A stretch of DNA of 64,000 nt, from positions 3,194,321-3,258,320 of the forward strand of contig CP031964.1 in assembly GCA_003443635.1 (NCBI GenBank). Direction: 5' to 3'. The notes below the pieces were generated by a model. The model worked only from the letters and a program-made list of their open reading frames with translations. It did no database searches and was not told the origin of the DNA. Shown in pieces: positions 10,107 to 19,955 of this stretch. Position numbers and translations under genes: made by a program. The stretch comes from Flavobacteriaceae bacterium. Lineage in GTDB: Bacteria > Bacteroidota > Bacteroidia > Flavobacteriales > Flavobacteriaceae. Positions within the stretch are counted from its first letter, which is position 1; every line of letters starts with the position of its first letter.

Positions 10107-12545
10107 TTATTTTTTTGCTAAGCTTATAATATCTCCAAATAATCCAGAAGCCGTTACTTCTGCTCCAGCTCCAGCTCCTTTAATTATAAGAGGTTGGTCT
10201 ACATATCTAGCAGTGCAAAATAACACAATATTATCTTTCCCATCCAAATTATAAAACGGATGATTTTTATTTACCTGTTGCAGACTTACTTTTGCCTTTC
10301 CATTATTAAATTCTGCTACATATTTAAGTTGCATATTATTTTGTGTGTTTTTCTCATATAATGATTTAAAATATTGTGTTTCTCCCTTTAAAGCTTGATA
10401 AAAATCATCTACAGTATTAGCTTCAATGCAAGATTTAGGTAAAAAGGTTTCATTTTCTATATCTTCAAGGTTTAATTGATGGTCGCTCTCGCGAGCAAGA
10501 ATTAATATTTTACGAGCCACATCAATCCCACTTAAATCAATTCTTGGGTCTGGTTCTGTATATCCTTCTTTCGCTGCCCTTTTTACGACATCATAAAAAC
10601 TAGTTTCAGAATTAAAATTGTTAAATATAAAATTCAAACTCCCTGACAACACTGCTTTTATTGATGTAATTTTATCTCCTGAATTAACTAAGTTATTAAG
10701 TGTTCCAATAACAGGTAAAGCGGCTCCAACATTCGTTTCAAATAAAAATGAAGCATTATATTTTCTAGATAATTCTTTATAACGTTGATATCTTGAAAAC
10801 TCTGAAGAACAAGCAATTTTGTTACAAGCGACAACAGAAATACTATTACTTAAATAATTGCCATAACTATAAGCAACATCTTTATTTGCTGTAATATCTA
10901 CAAAAATACTATTGCGTAAATTCATTTTTGCTACGGTACTTAACCATTCATCATCATTTTTACTTTGTCCATTTTTTAATTGTTCTTCCCAGTTTAAAAG
11001 ACATACTCCTTCTTCATTAAAAATCATTTTTTGTGAATTACTCATTCCTACCACTCGAAGATCAATGAGTAAACTATCTAATAAATATTGATATTGATTT
11101 TGGATTTGATTAATTAATCTTTTACCAACATTTCCAACACCTACAATAAACAGGTTTAGCGTTTGAACTTGTTTTTCAAAAAACTTATGATGTAATATAT
11201 TAAGTGCTTTTTTTACGTTTTTTGCTGCAATAACTGCAGAAATATTCCGCTCTGAAGCACCTTGTGCGATAGCGCGAATATTTATATTATTTTCTCCTAA
11301 TGAACTAAACATTTTCCCACTTATTCCTTGATGGCTTTTCATTTTTTCTCCCACAATGGCTATAATCGCTAAATCATTTTCTACAATAACAAGGTTAATT
11401 TTATTTAGTGAAATCTCATATGCAAAAATCGAGTTAATTACTTTCTTAGCCATGTGAGCGTCTTTGGTCACAACTGCTATACAAATAGAGTATTCTGATG
11501 ATGCTTGAGTTATTAAAATAATGTTTATATTTTTATCTGCAAGTGCACTAAATAATCTACTTGAGATTCCAGATATTTTAGATATGCCCGCTCCTTCTAT
11601 AGTCAATAAACTAATATCACTTAAATGACTAATTCCTTTTACTGGTCCGTGTTTAGAATTAACTTTTTTGTTAACCACAGTACCTAACGCCTCTGCATTA
11701 AATGTATTTTTTATATTAATTGGAATATTTTTATCTAGAACAGGTTTAATTGCTGGTGGATAAAGTACCTTACTTCCAAAATGCGATAATTCCATGGCTT
11801 CTTCATATGAAATCTCTGCAATAGGAAATGCTTGTTTAACTATTTTTGGATTTGCAGTATACATTCCATTAACATCTGTCCAAATTTCTAAAATAGAAGC
11901 ATTTAATGCTCCTGCAATTATAGCTGCACTATAATCTGATCCATCTCTACCCAAGGTAGTTGTATCTCCTTTTTTATTTCTAGAAATAAAACCTGGCATT
12001 ACTGTTATCTGTTTAGAGTTTAAACCAAAATAGTCTTGAATGTTCTTTTCAGTTTTTTCAAATAATAACTCGGCTTTAGTAAAATTTGAATCTGTTAAGA
12101 TCAGCTCTCTACTATCTTTTAATTGTGAATTAGAGGTTTCATTTTTTAAACTTTCAGAAATAATAAAAGACGATAATAACTCTCCAAAACTTAATATTCT
12201 ATCCTTTGTTTTATTTGAGAATTCATTAATTAAATATATTCCTTGCAAAATACTTCTTAATTCTTCTAAATATGAATTAAGTCTATTTATTGAAGATTCG
12301 CTAAGATATAACTCTAAAGCTATAGACAAATGCTTTTCACGAATCTCATTATATATTTCAAGGTAATTATCATTTTTATTATTAGCTAACTCTCCTACTC
12401 TAACTAACAAATCTGTAACTTCACCTAAAGCAGAAACTACAACAACAATAGCATCGTTTTCACTTTTAGCTTGAAGGATAGAGATTACTTTCTCTATAGA
12501 ATCTGAACTGGAGACTGATGTCCCACCAAATTTTAATACTTTCAT
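10107..12545 (-). CDS. thrA: Bifunctional aspartokinase / homoserine dehydrogenase
   Basis: The N-terminal aspartokinase (MKVLKFGGTSVSSSD; TTLGRDGSDYSAA near residue 200) is followed by two ACT domains (about 310-460) and a homoserine dehydrogenase (GVGNVGKRL Rossmann loop near 470; EPDPRIDLSGIDVARKILIL). It catalyses the first and third steps from aspartate towards threonine. I chose the ATG at 12545, because an upstream in-frame ATG at 12566 would add only MHLIKNK and lies in the T-run of the attenuator hairpin. Expression is probably set by the leader peptide upstream. Confidence 0.94.
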   Translation of the reverse strand: MKVLKFGGTSVSSSDSIEKVISILQAKSENDAIVVVVSALGEVTDLLVRVGELANNKNDNYLEIYNEIREKHLSIALELYLSESSINRLNSYLEELRSILQGIYLINEFSNKTKDRILSFGELLSSFIISESLKNETSNSQLKDSRELILTDSNFTKAELLFEKTEKNIQDYFGLNSKQITVMPGFISRNKKGDTTTLGRDGSDYSAAIIAGALNASILEIWTDVNGMYTANPKIVKQAFPIAEISYEEAMELSHFGSKVLYPPAIKPVLDKNIPINIKNTFNAEALGTVVNKKVNSKHGPVKGISHLSDISLLTIEGAGISKISGISSRLFSALADKNINIILITQASSEYSICIAVVTKDAHMAKKVINSIFAYEISLNKINLVIVENDLAIIAIVGEKMKSHQGISGKMFSSLGENNINIRAIAQGASERNISAVIAAKNVKKALNILHHKFFEKQVQTLNLFIVGVGNVGKRLINQIQNQYQYLLDSLLIDLRVVGMSNSQKMIFNEEGVCLLNWEEQLKNGQSKNDDEWLSTVAKMNLRNSIFVDITANKDVAYSYGNYLSNSISVVACNKIACSSEFSRYQRYKELSRKYNASFLFETNVGAALPVIGTLNNLVNSGDKITSIKAVLSGSLNFIFNNFNSETSFYDVVKRAAKEGYTEPDPRIDLSGIDVARKILILARESDHQLNLEDIENETFLPKSCIEANTVDDFYQALKGETQYFKSLYEKNTQNNMQLKYVAEFNNGKAKVSLQQVNKNHPFYNLDGKDNIVLFCTARYVDQPLIIKGAGAGAEVTASGLFGDIISLAKK

Positions 12546-12565
12546 TTTATTTTTAATTAAGTGCA

Positions 12566-12594
12566 TAAAAAAAGCCTTTCATAAAGAAAGGCTT
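12566..12594 (-). terminator. thr attenuator terminator
   Basis: On the minus strand AAGCCTTTC / GAAAGGCTT form a perfect 9-bp stem with a 5-base loop, followed by seven T residues that run straight into the thrA start region. The 5' arm also pairs with 12617-12627 in an alternative 11-bp helix, so the hairpin is conditional. Confidence 0.88.
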
Positions 12595-12616
12595 ATATAA
12601 ATACAACAATATACTC

Positions 12617-12627
12617 CCTTCCTTTAT
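12617..12627 (-). promoter_or_regulatory. thr antiterminator segment
   Basis: Minus-strand ATAAAGGAAGG pairs over all 11 positions (one G-U) with CCTTTCTTTAT at 12581-12591, which includes the 5' arm and loop of the terminator. It overlaps the leader stop codon. A ribosome finishing the leader would therefore cover it, and one stalled upstream would leave it free. Confidence 0.8.
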
Positions 12628-12671
12628 GGAATAGATGTAATAATTGTTGTTGTAATATTTGATTGTCTCAT
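12624..12671 (-). CDS. thrL: thr operon leader peptide (attenuator)
   Basis: A 15-codon frame encodes MRQSNITTTIITSIP: four Thr and four Ile in nine consecutive residues. It is followed by the antiterminator and terminator helices in front of thrA. This matches the logic of the E. coli thrL leader, where stalling at Thr/Ile codons prevents termination. Ile is a product of the adjacent ilv genes through threonine. It is too short for ordinary gene callers. There is no Shine-Dalgarno, as expected for this phylum. Confidence 0.85.
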   Translation of the reverse strand: MRQSNITTTIITSIP

Positions 12672-12678
12672 TATAGTA

Positions 12679-12686
12679 CGAATATA
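12679..12686 (-). promoter_or_regulatory. Weak -7 box before the thr leader
   Basis: Minus-strand TATATTCG differs from TAnnTTTG at one position and ends 7 bases before the leader ATG. No good TTG box is seen at -33, so read-through from ilvA (stop at 12736) may contribute. Confidence 0.35.
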
Positions 12687-12735
12687 TAATTATTCTCTTT
12701 ATTAATTTTACTATTATGTCCTTATTTTTAGTGCT

Positions 12736-13998
12736 TTAAACCAAAAATTGAAATAAATCTGGTTTGTCATTTAAATAATCTCCGTAAAAATTATGGAGTT
12801 TCATTTTTGCAATTAGTGATTCTAAGTTTTTAGCATCTTTTAATTCTAAACCAACAACTGCTGCTCCATTTTCTCGATTTGTTTTTTTTGTATATTCAAA
12901 ATACGTAATATCATCAGTCTGATTTAAAATATCAACTACAAACTCTCTTAGTGCGCCAGCTCTCTGAGGAAATTTAATAATAAAATAATGTTTTAAGCCT
13001 GCATATAGCAATGCTCGTTCTTTAATTTCAGCAGTACGAGTAATATCATTATTGCTCCCGCTAACTACACAAACAATAGTTTTACCCTTAATCTCTTCAG
13101 CATACTCATCTAAAATCGAAATACTTAATGCTCCAGCTGGTTCAACTACAATAGCATCTTTATTATAAAGATCTAAAATGGTTTGACATACTTTACCTTC
13201 TGATACAGTAACCATTTCATCTAAATTAGTTTTACAAATTTCGAAATTTAGATCTCCAACATATTTCACAGCAGCACCATCTACAAATTTTTCAATATGA
13301 TTTAGTTTAGTATTTTTATTATTTTTTATAGATGTCGACATTGAAGGAGCCCCTTCTGGTTCTACTCCTATAATTTTCGTTTCTGGAGAGAGCTGTTTAA
13401 AAACTGTACTTAAACCTGATGCTAAACCTCCTCCTCCAACTGGCACAAATATATAATCGATTGGCAACTCAGTTTGATTAAAAATTTCCAATCCTACTGT
13501 AGCTTGACCTTCAATTATTTTTACATCATTAAATGGATGAACAAATGCTTTGCCTAATTTATTGCACTCTAATATAGCTGCTTGATATGAATCATCAAAT
13601 GTATCTCCCTCTAGTACAATAGTCACATAGTTTTCTCCAAACATCTTCACCTGCTCTATTTTCTGTTTAGGTGTTGGTGTTGGCATATATATAACTCCTT
13701 TAATTTTAAGCAATCTACATGATAAAGCTACTCCTTGTGCATGATTTCCAGCACTAGCACAAATGATTCCATTTTTAGTTTCAGCATCTAATAATGATGC
13801 TATTTTATTGTATGCTCCTCTAATTTTATACGATCGTACTTGTTGCAAATCTTCACGTTTAAACAATACATTACAATCATATTTTTCAGAATACCTAAGG
13901 CTTTTAACCAAAGGAGTCACAGAAGCAATTCCTTTTAAACGTTTGGCAGATTCTTTAACAGAACTTAAAGTTGGGTAATATGTTGTTTTTACTTCCAT
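12736..13998 (-). CDS. ilvA: Threonine ammonia-lyase (biosynthetic)
   Basis: PLP enzyme converting threonine to 2-oxobutyrate, the entry to isoleucine. The Schiff-base lysine is in RSYKIRGAYNK (about residues 56-66), SAGNHAQGVAL and PVGGGGLASG are cofactor loops, and a single ACT-like regulatory region follows from about residue 330. At 420 residues it resembles the short form with one ACT-like domain. It is the last ilv gene, 9 bases after ilvC, and the thr attenuator begins 64 bases further on. Confidence 0.94.
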   Translation of the reverse strand: MEVKTTYYPTLSSVKESAKRLKGIASVTPLVKSLRYSEKYDCNVLFKREDLQQVRSYKIRGAYNKIASLLDAETKNGIICASAGNHAQGVALSCRLLKIKGVIYMPTPTPKQKIEQVKMFGENYVTIVLEGDTFDDSYQAAILECNKLGKAFVHPFNDVKIIEGQATVGLEIFNQTELPIDYIFVPVGGGGLASGLSTVFKQLSPETKIIGVEPEGAPSMSTSIKNNKNTKLNHIEKFVDGAAVKYVGDLNFEICKTNLDEMVTVSEGKVCQTILDLYNKDAIVVEPAGALSISILDEYAEEIKGKTIVCVVSGSNNDITRTAEIKERALLYAGLKHYFIIKFPQRAGALREFVVDILNQTDDITYFEYTKKTNRENGAAVVGLELKDAKNLESLIAKMKLHNFYGDYLNDKPDLFQFLV

Positions 13999-14007
13999 AT
14001 TGAATGA

Positions 14008-15510
14008 TTAAGCTAAAACTAAACTCTCAGGTTTAATTGTTGCTTTTATTGATTTCATAGCTGTCATCGAAGCTCTTAAACGTTTACCAACTTTTTCTAT
14101 CAAATGATTTCTTATTGCATCATTGACAGTAATCAGTTCTAAATTGTCAACCGTATTAAATAATGAAAATGGTTTTCCTATCGTACTTGCATCTATAGTT
14201 TTCATGAATTCTAATAACAATGGTCTACATGCGTGGTTAAATAAATAACACCCATATTCTGCCGTATCAGAAATTACTCGATTCATTTCAAAGAGCTTTT
14301 TTCTAGCTATGGTATTTGCTATTAATGGCAATTCGTGAAGTGATTCATAATATGCTGAATCTTCAATTATCCCTGCATTTATCATCGTTTCAAAAGCCAA
14401 CTCTACTCCAGACTTTACAAAGGCTACTAATAACAATCCATTATCAAAATATTCTTGTTCAGAAATATGATCGGCTGTTACATTTGTTCTTTCAAATGTT
14501 GTTTCTCCTGTTTCTGTTCTCCATTTTAATAAATCTTTATCATTATTCTCCCAATCTTTCATCATTGTTTTCGAAAAATGACCGGAAATAATATTGTCCA
14601 TATGTGTTTCAAACAATGGTCTTAATATTGTTTTTAACTCTTCAGATAATTGATATGCTTTAATTTTTGCAGGATTAGATAGTCTATCCATCATATTAGT
14701 AATTCCGCCATGCTTTAAAGCTTCTGTTATAGTTTCCCATCCATACTGAATCAATTTTGCTGCATAACTCGCAGGAATTCCATTTTCTATCATTTTATTA
14801 AAACACAAAATAGATCCCGTTTGCAATACACCACATAAAATGGTTTGTTCTCCCATTAAATCTGACTTTACTTCAGCGATAAAAGAAGATTCTAAAACAC
14901 CAGCTTTATGCCCTCCTGTAGCTACAGCATAAGCTTTTGCTTGTGCCCAACCCTTATTTTCAGGATCATTTTCTGGATGTACAGCAATTAATGTAGGCAC
15001 TCCAAATCCACGCTTATATTCTTCTCTTACTTCAGTACCAGGGCACTTTGGAGCCACCATAATTACTGTAATATCTTTTCGAATCTGCATCCCTTCTTCA
15101 ACAATATTAAATCCATGCGAATAACTTAAAGTTGCTCCTTGTTTCATTAATGGCATAATAGCCATTACAACAGTAGTATGCTGTTTATCAGGCGTTAAGT
15201 TTAACACTAAATCTGCTCTAGGTATTAACTCTTCATATGTACCTATTTTAAATTTATTACTAGTCGCATTTACATATGAAGGTCGTTCCTCATCTATTGC
15301 TGCTTGCCGTAAAGCATACGAGATATCTAAACCAGAATCTCGCATATTTAAACCTTGATTCAATCCTTGAGCACCACAGCCTACAATAACAATTTTTTTA
15401 TTTTTTAGTACATTAATGCCATCTTCAAATTCTGAAGCATTCATAAATCTGCATTTTCCTAACTGTTCTAATTGTTGTCTTAATGATAGTGTATTAAAAT
15501 AATTTGTCAT
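14008..15510 (-). CDS. ilvC: Ketol-acid reductoisomerase (class II)
   Basis: Isomerises and reduces acetolactate or acetohydroxybutyrate with NADPH. The cofactor loop is [21 protein letters not shown]; the Arg residues that follow ([13 protein letters not shown]) are consistent with NADPH preference. The metal site segment [12 protein letters not shown] is present. The length of 500 residues is that of the long, knotted class II enzyme of E. coli type. It lies 10 bases after ilvN. Confidence 0.95.
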   Translation of the reverse strand: MTNYFNTLSLRQQLEQLGKCRFMNASEFEDGINVLKNKKIVIVGCGAQGLNQGLNMRDSGLDISYALRQAAIDEERPSYVNATSNKFKIGTYEELIPRADLVLNLTPDKQHTTVVMAIMPLMKQGATLSYSHGFNIVEEGMQIRKDITVIMVAPKCPGTEVREEYKRGFGVPTLIAVHPENDPENKGWAQAKAYAVATGGHKAGVLESSFIAEVKSDLMGEQTILCGVLQTGSILCFNKMIENGIPASYAAKLIQYGWETITEALKHGGITNMMDRLSNPAKIKAYQLSEELKTILRPLFETHMDNIISGHFSKTMMKDWENNDKDLLKWRTETGETTFERTNVTADHISEQEYFDNGLLLVAFVKSGVELAFETMINAGIIEDSAYYESLHELPLIANTIARKKLFEMNRVISDTAEYGCYLFNHACRPLLLEFMKTIDASTIGKPFSLFNTVDNLELITVNDAIRNHLIEKVGKRLRASMTAMKSIKATIKPESLVLA

Positions 15511-15520
15511 TGTTATATTT

Positions 15521-16051
15521 TTATTGATTAAATGCTTTTAATATTTGTGATATTTCCATTGATTGTTTAGTGATTGCAATACGTCCTGAACGTGTAAATT
15601 GCATTATTGAAAAGGGGTAAAGTTTATTATATATTTCCCCTATTTCTTCTTTACTTCCTGACCTTTCAATCACAAAAAAATCCTTATTTACCGTAACAAT
15701 TCGAGCGTTATTTTCAATAATTAAATTTTGAATTTCACTACCTTTAAACAATAAGTCAGATTTTAATTTAAATAAACAAGATTCCTGATATACAGTCTCT
15801 TCTTCTGTGTGATAATATGCCTTTATCACTTCAATTTGTTTTTCTATCTGACCAATAATTTTTTTGATTTGCATTTCGGTAACCTTAACCAAAATGGTAA
15901 ATCTTGAAACACCATCAATCTCAGAAATTGATGTATTTAAACTTTCAATATTAATGTGTCTTCTCTGAAAAATAGCTGAAATTCTATTTAGTAATCCGAT
16001 GTTATTTTCAGTATACACTGAAACCGTAAATAGTTTGATTTTTTTATCCAT
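15521..16051 (-). CDS. ilvN: Acetolactate synthase small (regulatory) subunit
   Basis: An N-terminal ACT domain ([20 protein letters not shown], residues about 8-27, then INIESLNTS) is followed by the C-terminal ALS_ss domain, including the segment SGRIAITK. It would bind the branched-chain amino-acid effector and activate the large subunit. At 176 residues it has the normal length. It sits between ilvB (2 bases) and ilvC (10 bases). Confidence 0.94.
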   Translation of the reverse strand: MDKKIKLFTVSVYTENNIGLLNRISAIFQRRHINIESLNTSISEIDGVSRFTILVKVTEMQIKKIIGQIEKQIEVIKAYYHTEEETVYQESCLFKLKSDLLFKGSEIQNLIIENNARIVTVNKDFFVIERSGSKEEIGEIYNKLYPFSIMQFTRSGRIAITKQSMEISQILKAFNQ

Positions 16052-16053
16052 AA

Positions 16054-17787
16054 TTATTCTAATCTTATATCCGATACCGAAGCCCCTGAAGGAATCATTG
16101 GAAATACATTATCTTCTTTTTCTACACATACTTCTAAAAAATATGCTTCTTTACTTGTAATCATTTCTTTAACAGCATCTTTTAATTGATCTCGTTTTAT
16201 AACTTTTTTAGCTGCTATAGAATACCCTTTGGCTATAGCAACAAAATCAGGATTTGTCATTTCGGTAGACGCATAACGTTTATCAAAAAATAATTGCTGC
16301 CATTGCCGAACCATCCCTAAAAACTCATTGTTTAATACCACAATTTTAACAGGGATTTGCTGTTGAAACACAGTTCCTAACTCTTGAATTGTCATTTGAT
16401 AACCACCATCTCCAATGATTGCAATTACTTCTCGATTTGGCGATGCCATTTTTGCTCCAATTGCTGCTGGTAAAGCAAAACCCATAGTACCTAAGCCTCC
16501 TGAGGTAATATTACTTTTAGTAATATTAAACTCAGCATATCTGCACGCAATCATTTGATGTTGTCCTACGTCACTTACAATAGCAGCTTTCCCTTTAGAT
16601 TGTATATTAATCTCCTTTAATACTTCTCCCATTGTTAAGCTTTCCTTATTTGAATACAGGCTTTTACTAATAACTTTTTCAAATTCGATTTTATATAAAT
16701 CTTTAAACTTCTGATGCCATTGCAAATGAGAATTAGAGTTTAATAGTGGTAGCAATCTTTTTAAGTTTTCTTTTGCATCACCTAAAACTGCTATATCGGT
16801 TTTTACATTTTTATCAATCTCGGCAGGATCAATTTCAAAATGAATTATTTTAGCTTGCTTTGCATAAGTATTTAAATCTCCTGTAACCCGATCATCGAAA
16901 CGCATACCAATAGCAATTAATACATCACACTCATTCGTTAAAATATTAGGAGCATAATTACCATGCATTCCTATCATTCCTACATTTAAAGAATGAGTAG
17001 TTGGAATTGCCGATGCACCTAAAATTGTCCAAGCTGAAGGAATTCCTGTTTTCTCAATTACAGCTTTAAATTCATTTTCGGCTTCACTCAAAATAACACC
17101 TTGCCCCCAAACAATTAATGGCTTCTTTGCTAAATTGATTAGTTTAGCAGCCTCAACTAAAGTTTTATTTTCTACTTTAGGTATTGGATTATAACTTCTA
17201 ACACCTTTACATTTTTCATATTTAAAATCGAGTTCTTCAAACTGTGCATCTTTTGTAATATCAATTAGAACAGGGCCAGGTCTTCCGTTCTTAGCAATAT
17301 AAAATGCTTTAGCAATAACCTCTGGGATTTCTGATGCCTTAGTGATTTGATGATTCCATTTGGTTACTGGAGTAGAGATTCCAATAATATCTGTTTCTTG
17401 AAACGCATCACTCCCTAATAAATGTGAGGGCACTTGTCCAGTAATACAAACGATGGGTGTCGAGTCGATCTGAGCATCTGCAATCCCTGTGATGAGATTT
17501 GTTGCTCCAGGTCCTGACGTTGCTATTGCCACACCTACTTTACCGGAAATACGAGCATAACCTTGAGCTGCATGTGTAGCCCCTTGTTCATGTCGTGTTA
17601 ACACATGATTAATTTTATCTTGGTATTTATATAATTCGTCATAGACAGGCATAATAGCTCCTCCTGGATATCCATATAAAATATCGACACCTTCAGCCAA
17701 TAAGCTTTTTACAATTGCTTCGCTTCCCGAGATTCGAATCGTTTTTTTAGTGTCTACTGCTTTTAATGTTAATGCTTCTGTATTCAT
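16054..17787 (-). CDS. ilvB: Acetolactate synthase large subunit
   Basis: ThDP/FAD enzyme making acetolactate or acetohydroxybutyrate. The catalytic Glu lies in LTRHEQGATHAAQGYAR (about residues 63-79), the FAD region in GMIGMHGNYAPN, and the ThDP/Mg motif in IIGDGGYQMTIQELGT followed by NNEFLGMVRQWQ. The length of 577 residues is standard. It is followed by its regulatory subunit. Confidence 0.96.
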   Translation of the reverse strand: MNTEALTLKAVDTKKTIRISGSEAIVKSLLAEGVDILYGYPGGAIMPVYDELYKYQDKINHVLTRHEQGATHAAQGYARISGKVGVAIATSGPGATNLITGIADAQIDSTPIVCITGQVPSHLLGSDAFQETDIIGISTPVTKWNHQITKASEIPEVIAKAFYIAKNGRPGPVLIDITKDAQFEELDFKYEKCKGVRSYNPIPKVENKTLVEAAKLINLAKKPLIVWGQGVILSEAENEFKAVIEKTGIPSAWTILGASAIPTTHSLNVGMIGMHGNYAPNILTNECDVLIAIGMRFDDRVTGDLNTYAKQAKIIHFEIDPAEIDKNVKTDIAVLGDAKENLKRLLPLLNSNSHLQWHQKFKDLYKIEFEKVISKSLYSNKESLTMGEVLKEINIQSKGKAAIVSDVGQHQMIACRYAEFNITKSNITSGGLGTMGFALPAAIGAKMASPNREVIAIIGDGGYQMTIQELGTVFQQQIPVKIVVLNNEFLGMVRQWQQLFFDKRYASTEMTNPDFVAIAKGYSIAAKKVIKRDQLKDAVKEMITSKEAYFLEVCVEKEDNVFPMIPSGASVSDIRLE

Positions 17788-17802
17788 TATGTCCTAATTT
17801 TA

Positions 17803-19482
17803 TTAGAATTCATCTGTTACGCATCCTTTTGATGCTGATGAGACTGTTTTTGCATATTTATATAAAACTCCTTTTCCAAATTTTAGATCTGGTGCTTTCC
17901 ATTGTTGTCTTCTTTCTTGTAATTCTGCTTCAGATACTTCAAGAGAAATACTATTTGTTTCAGCATCAATAGTTATAGTATCACCATTTTTCACAAAAGC
18001 TATCGTTCCACCTTCTTGTGCTTCTGGAGTAATATGCCCTACTACAAAACCGTGAGTGCCTCCAGAAAAACGACCATCTGTAATTAACGCCACATCTTTA
18101 CCTAAACCAGCTCCCATTATAGCGGCAGTAGGCTTTAGCATTTCTGGCATTCCTGGACCTCCTTTTGGGCCTTCATAGCGAATTACGACAACATTACCTT
18201 TTTTAACTTCCCCATTTTGAATTCCATTATTAGCATCATATTCACTTTCAAATACTTTTGCTTTACCTTTAAAATTTAACCCTTCTTTTCCAGTGATTTT
18301 TGCAATACTTCCTTCTTCAGCCAAATTGCCATATAACATTCTTAAATGTCCTGAGGTTTTAATTGGATTCTCTACTGGTTTTATAACTTTTTGATTTTCT
18401 TTTAAATCATCAGCATCTAATAAGTTCTCTGCTATTGTTTTTCCTGTAACGGTTAAACAGTTTCCATGAATCAATCCTTTTTTTAATAAATATTTTAATA
18501 CAGCAGGAATTCCTCCAATTTTATGTACATCCTCCATTAAATATTTCCCGCTAGGTTTTAAGTCTGCTAAAAAAGGTGTTGAGTCACTTATAGTTTGAAA
18601 ATCTCTAAGTGTAAAATCAATATCTGCTGCTCTAGCAATTGCTAAAAAATGTAATACAGCATTTGTAGATCCACCTAAAACAGTAACTAAACGAATTGCA
18701 TTTTCCAAAGACTTTCTTGTAATAATATCTGAAGGTTTAATATCTTTTTCAAGTAAATTTCTAATTGCTTCACCTGCACTTACAGATTCTTCTTTTTTGG
18801 CAGCACTCAAAGCTGGGTTAGACGAATTATAAGGAAGTGCCATCCCCAAGGCTTCAATAGCAGAAGCCATTGTATTTGCCGTATACATGCCTCCGCAAGC
18901 TCCAGCTCCAGGGCAAGCATTCTCTATAATATTTTGATATTCAGTTTCTGTTACTGTTCCTGCTACTTTACTTCCCCAAGCTTCAAAAGCCGATACAACA
19001 TCTAACTTTTGTCCATCATGACATCCAGAATCTATTGTCCCTCCATAGACTAAAATTGAAGGTCTATTTAATCGAATCATGGCCATTAAAGCTCCTGGCA
19101 TATTTTTATCACACCCAACTACTGTAATTAATCCATCATAACTCATTGCTTGCACTACAGTTTCCATAGAATCTGCAATAATATCTCTTGAAGGCAATGA
19201 GTAACGCATTCCAGGGGTTCCCATAGAAATGCCATCACTAACACCAATTGTATTAAAAACCAATCCAATTACATCTTCATTTTTTGTACCTTCTTTAACC
19301 AGTTTAGCTAGGTCATTAAGATGCATATTACACGGATTACCTTCATAGCCTGTGCTCGCAATGCCAATAATAGGTTTATAAAAATCTGCTTTAGTTAAAC
19401 CAATCGCATGTAGCATTGCTTGTGCTGCTGGTTGTGTTGGATCTTGTGTAACTGTCTTGCTATGTTTATTTAACTGCTTCAT
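17803..19482 (-). CDS. ilvD: Dihydroxy-acid dehydratase
   Basis: Fe-S dehydratase that makes the 2-oxo acids of valine and isoleucine. Cluster and metal ligands are in VGCDKNMPG and [17 protein letters not shown], and the C-terminal [16 protein letters not shown] is the family signature. The length of 559 residues is normal. It is the first structural ilv gene, preceded by a 473-base leader with two attenuators. Confidence 0.96.
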   Translation of the reverse strand: MKQLNKHSKTVTQDPTQPAAQAMLHAIGLTKADFYKPIIGIASTGYEGNPCNMHLNDLAKLVKEGTKNEDVIGLVFNTIGVSDGISMGTPGMRYSLPSRDIIADSMETVVQAMSYDGLITVVGCDKNMPGALMAMIRLNRPSILVYGGTIDSGCHDGQKLDVVSAFEAWGSKVAGTVTETEYQNIIENACPGAGACGGMYTANTMASAIEALGMALPYNSSNPALSAAKKEESVSAGEAIRNLLEKDIKPSDIITRKSLENAIRLVTVLGGSTNAVLHFLAIARAADIDFTLRDFQTISDSTPFLADLKPSGKYLMEDVHKIGGIPAVLKYLLKKGLIHGNCLTVTGKTIAENLLDADDLKENQKVIKPVENPIKTSGHLRMLYGNLAEEGSIAKITGKEGLNFKGKAKVFESEYDANNGIQNGEVKKGNVVVIRYEGPKGGPGMPEMLKPTAAIMGAGLGKDVALITDGRFSGGTHGFVVGHITPEAQEGGTIAFVKNGDTITIDAETNSISLEVSEAELQERRQQWKAPDLKFGKGVLYKYAKTVSSASKGCVTDEF

Positions 19483-19658
19483 TATTTTTTATCGCTCTAT
19501 TAAGTATTGTTGTGTCCAAAATTAAAAGTTCCTGATTTTTATTTTCTTTATTATTTCATATTTAGTTTGAGGTTCACTTAATTTTTATTTATATTAACTA
19601 ATTAATTATCAGTTGTTTAAAAAATATTTTTTATGACGCTCTAAAATTAATTTTTTAT
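19483..19658 (-). other. ilvD 5' untranslated stretch after the second attenuator
   Basis: This is the A+T-rich distal part of the 473-base argH-ilvD interval. I see no reading frame enriched in Ile, Leu or Val codons and no strong hairpin here; it simply connects the second terminator to ilvD. Confidence 0.4.
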
Positions 19659-19693
19659 AAAAAAAGCCTATATCTTTAACTGATACAGGCTTT
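19659..19693 (-). terminator. ilv attenuator terminator 2
   Basis: On the minus strand AAAGCCTGTATC and GATATAGGCTTT form a 12-bp stem with one mismatch and a 7-base loop, followed by a T-run of seven. Its 5' arm CTGTATC (19682-19688) can instead pair with GATACAG at 19713-19719. Confidence 0.85.
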
Positions 19694-19712
19694 AGGTTTA
19701 CTAAATAATTAT

Positions 19713-19719
19713 CTGTATC
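19713..19719 (-). promoter_or_regulatory. ilv antiterminator segment 2
   Basis: Minus-strand GATACAG is perfectly complementary to CTGTATC at 19682-19688, which is part of the terminator 5' arm, so the two helices exclude each other. It lies 4 bases after the leader 2 stop codon. Confidence 0.7.
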
Positions 19720-19722
19720 AAC

Positions 19723-19770
19723 TCAAGTTGAGTTAATAATGACAATAATTATGACTGTTATTTGATTCAT
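19723..19770 (-). CDS. ilv leader peptide 2
   Basis: A 15-codon frame encodes MNQITVIIIVIINST, with six Ile and two Val (both GTC). It starts 11 bases after the T-run of terminator 1 and is followed by its own antiterminator and terminator. A near-perfect palindrome (AACTCAA / TTGAGTT) overlaps its stop and could act as a pause hairpin. The codon content makes it a sensor of charged tRNA-Ile and perhaps tRNA-Val. Confidence 0.82.
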   Translation of the reverse strand: MNQITVIIIVIINST

Positions 19771-19781
19771 TTTAATGCAAT

Positions 19782-19811
19782 AAAAAAGCCTTCCGTTTCA
19801 GGAAGGCTTTT
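19782..19811 (-). terminator. ilv attenuator terminator 1
   Basis: On the minus strand AAAAGCCTTCC / GGAAGGCTTTT form a perfect 11-bp stem with a 6-base loop and a T-rich tail. It lies 35 bases after the leader 1 stop. A weaker competing pairing (GGGAA just after the stop with TTCCT in the 5' arm) could serve as antiterminator. Confidence 0.88.
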
Positions 19812-19846
19812 AAAATTTTATTTAAGTTTTATATACCATTCCCTTA

Positions 19847-19906
19847 TCATCGAAATATAATCGCAATGACAATAATTGAAATAGTATTTAATATTTGTTT
19901 TTTCAT
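19847..19906 (-). CDS. ilv leader peptide 1
   Basis: A 19-codon frame encodes MKKQILNTISIIVIAIIFR, with seven Ile plus Leu and Val. It starts 49 bases after the argH stop and precedes a strong terminator. In composition it resembles the ilv leader peptides of enterobacteria. The ATG lies 9 bases after a putative -7 box. Confidence 0.82.
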   Translation of the reverse strand: MKKQILNTISIIVIAIIFR

Positions 19907-19915
19907 TTAACGTTA

Positions 19916-19947
19916 CAAATATTCAGTAATTAAAATTTAATAACCAA
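19916..19947 (-). promoter_or_regulatory. Putative promoter of the ilv operon
   Basis: Minus-strand AATATTTG (one mismatch to TAnnTTTG) has a TTG box 21 bases upstream (19945-19947), close to the usual 19-base spacing. It lies directly after argH and would start an mRNA only a few bases before leader 1. Confidence 0.45.
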
Positions 19948-19955
19948 ATATTTAT

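Noticed and set aside
12546..12566. Upstream thrA start at 12566
   Set aside because: It lies in the T-run of the terminator and adds seven residues not found in aspartokinases, which begin at MKVLKFGGTS-like sequences.
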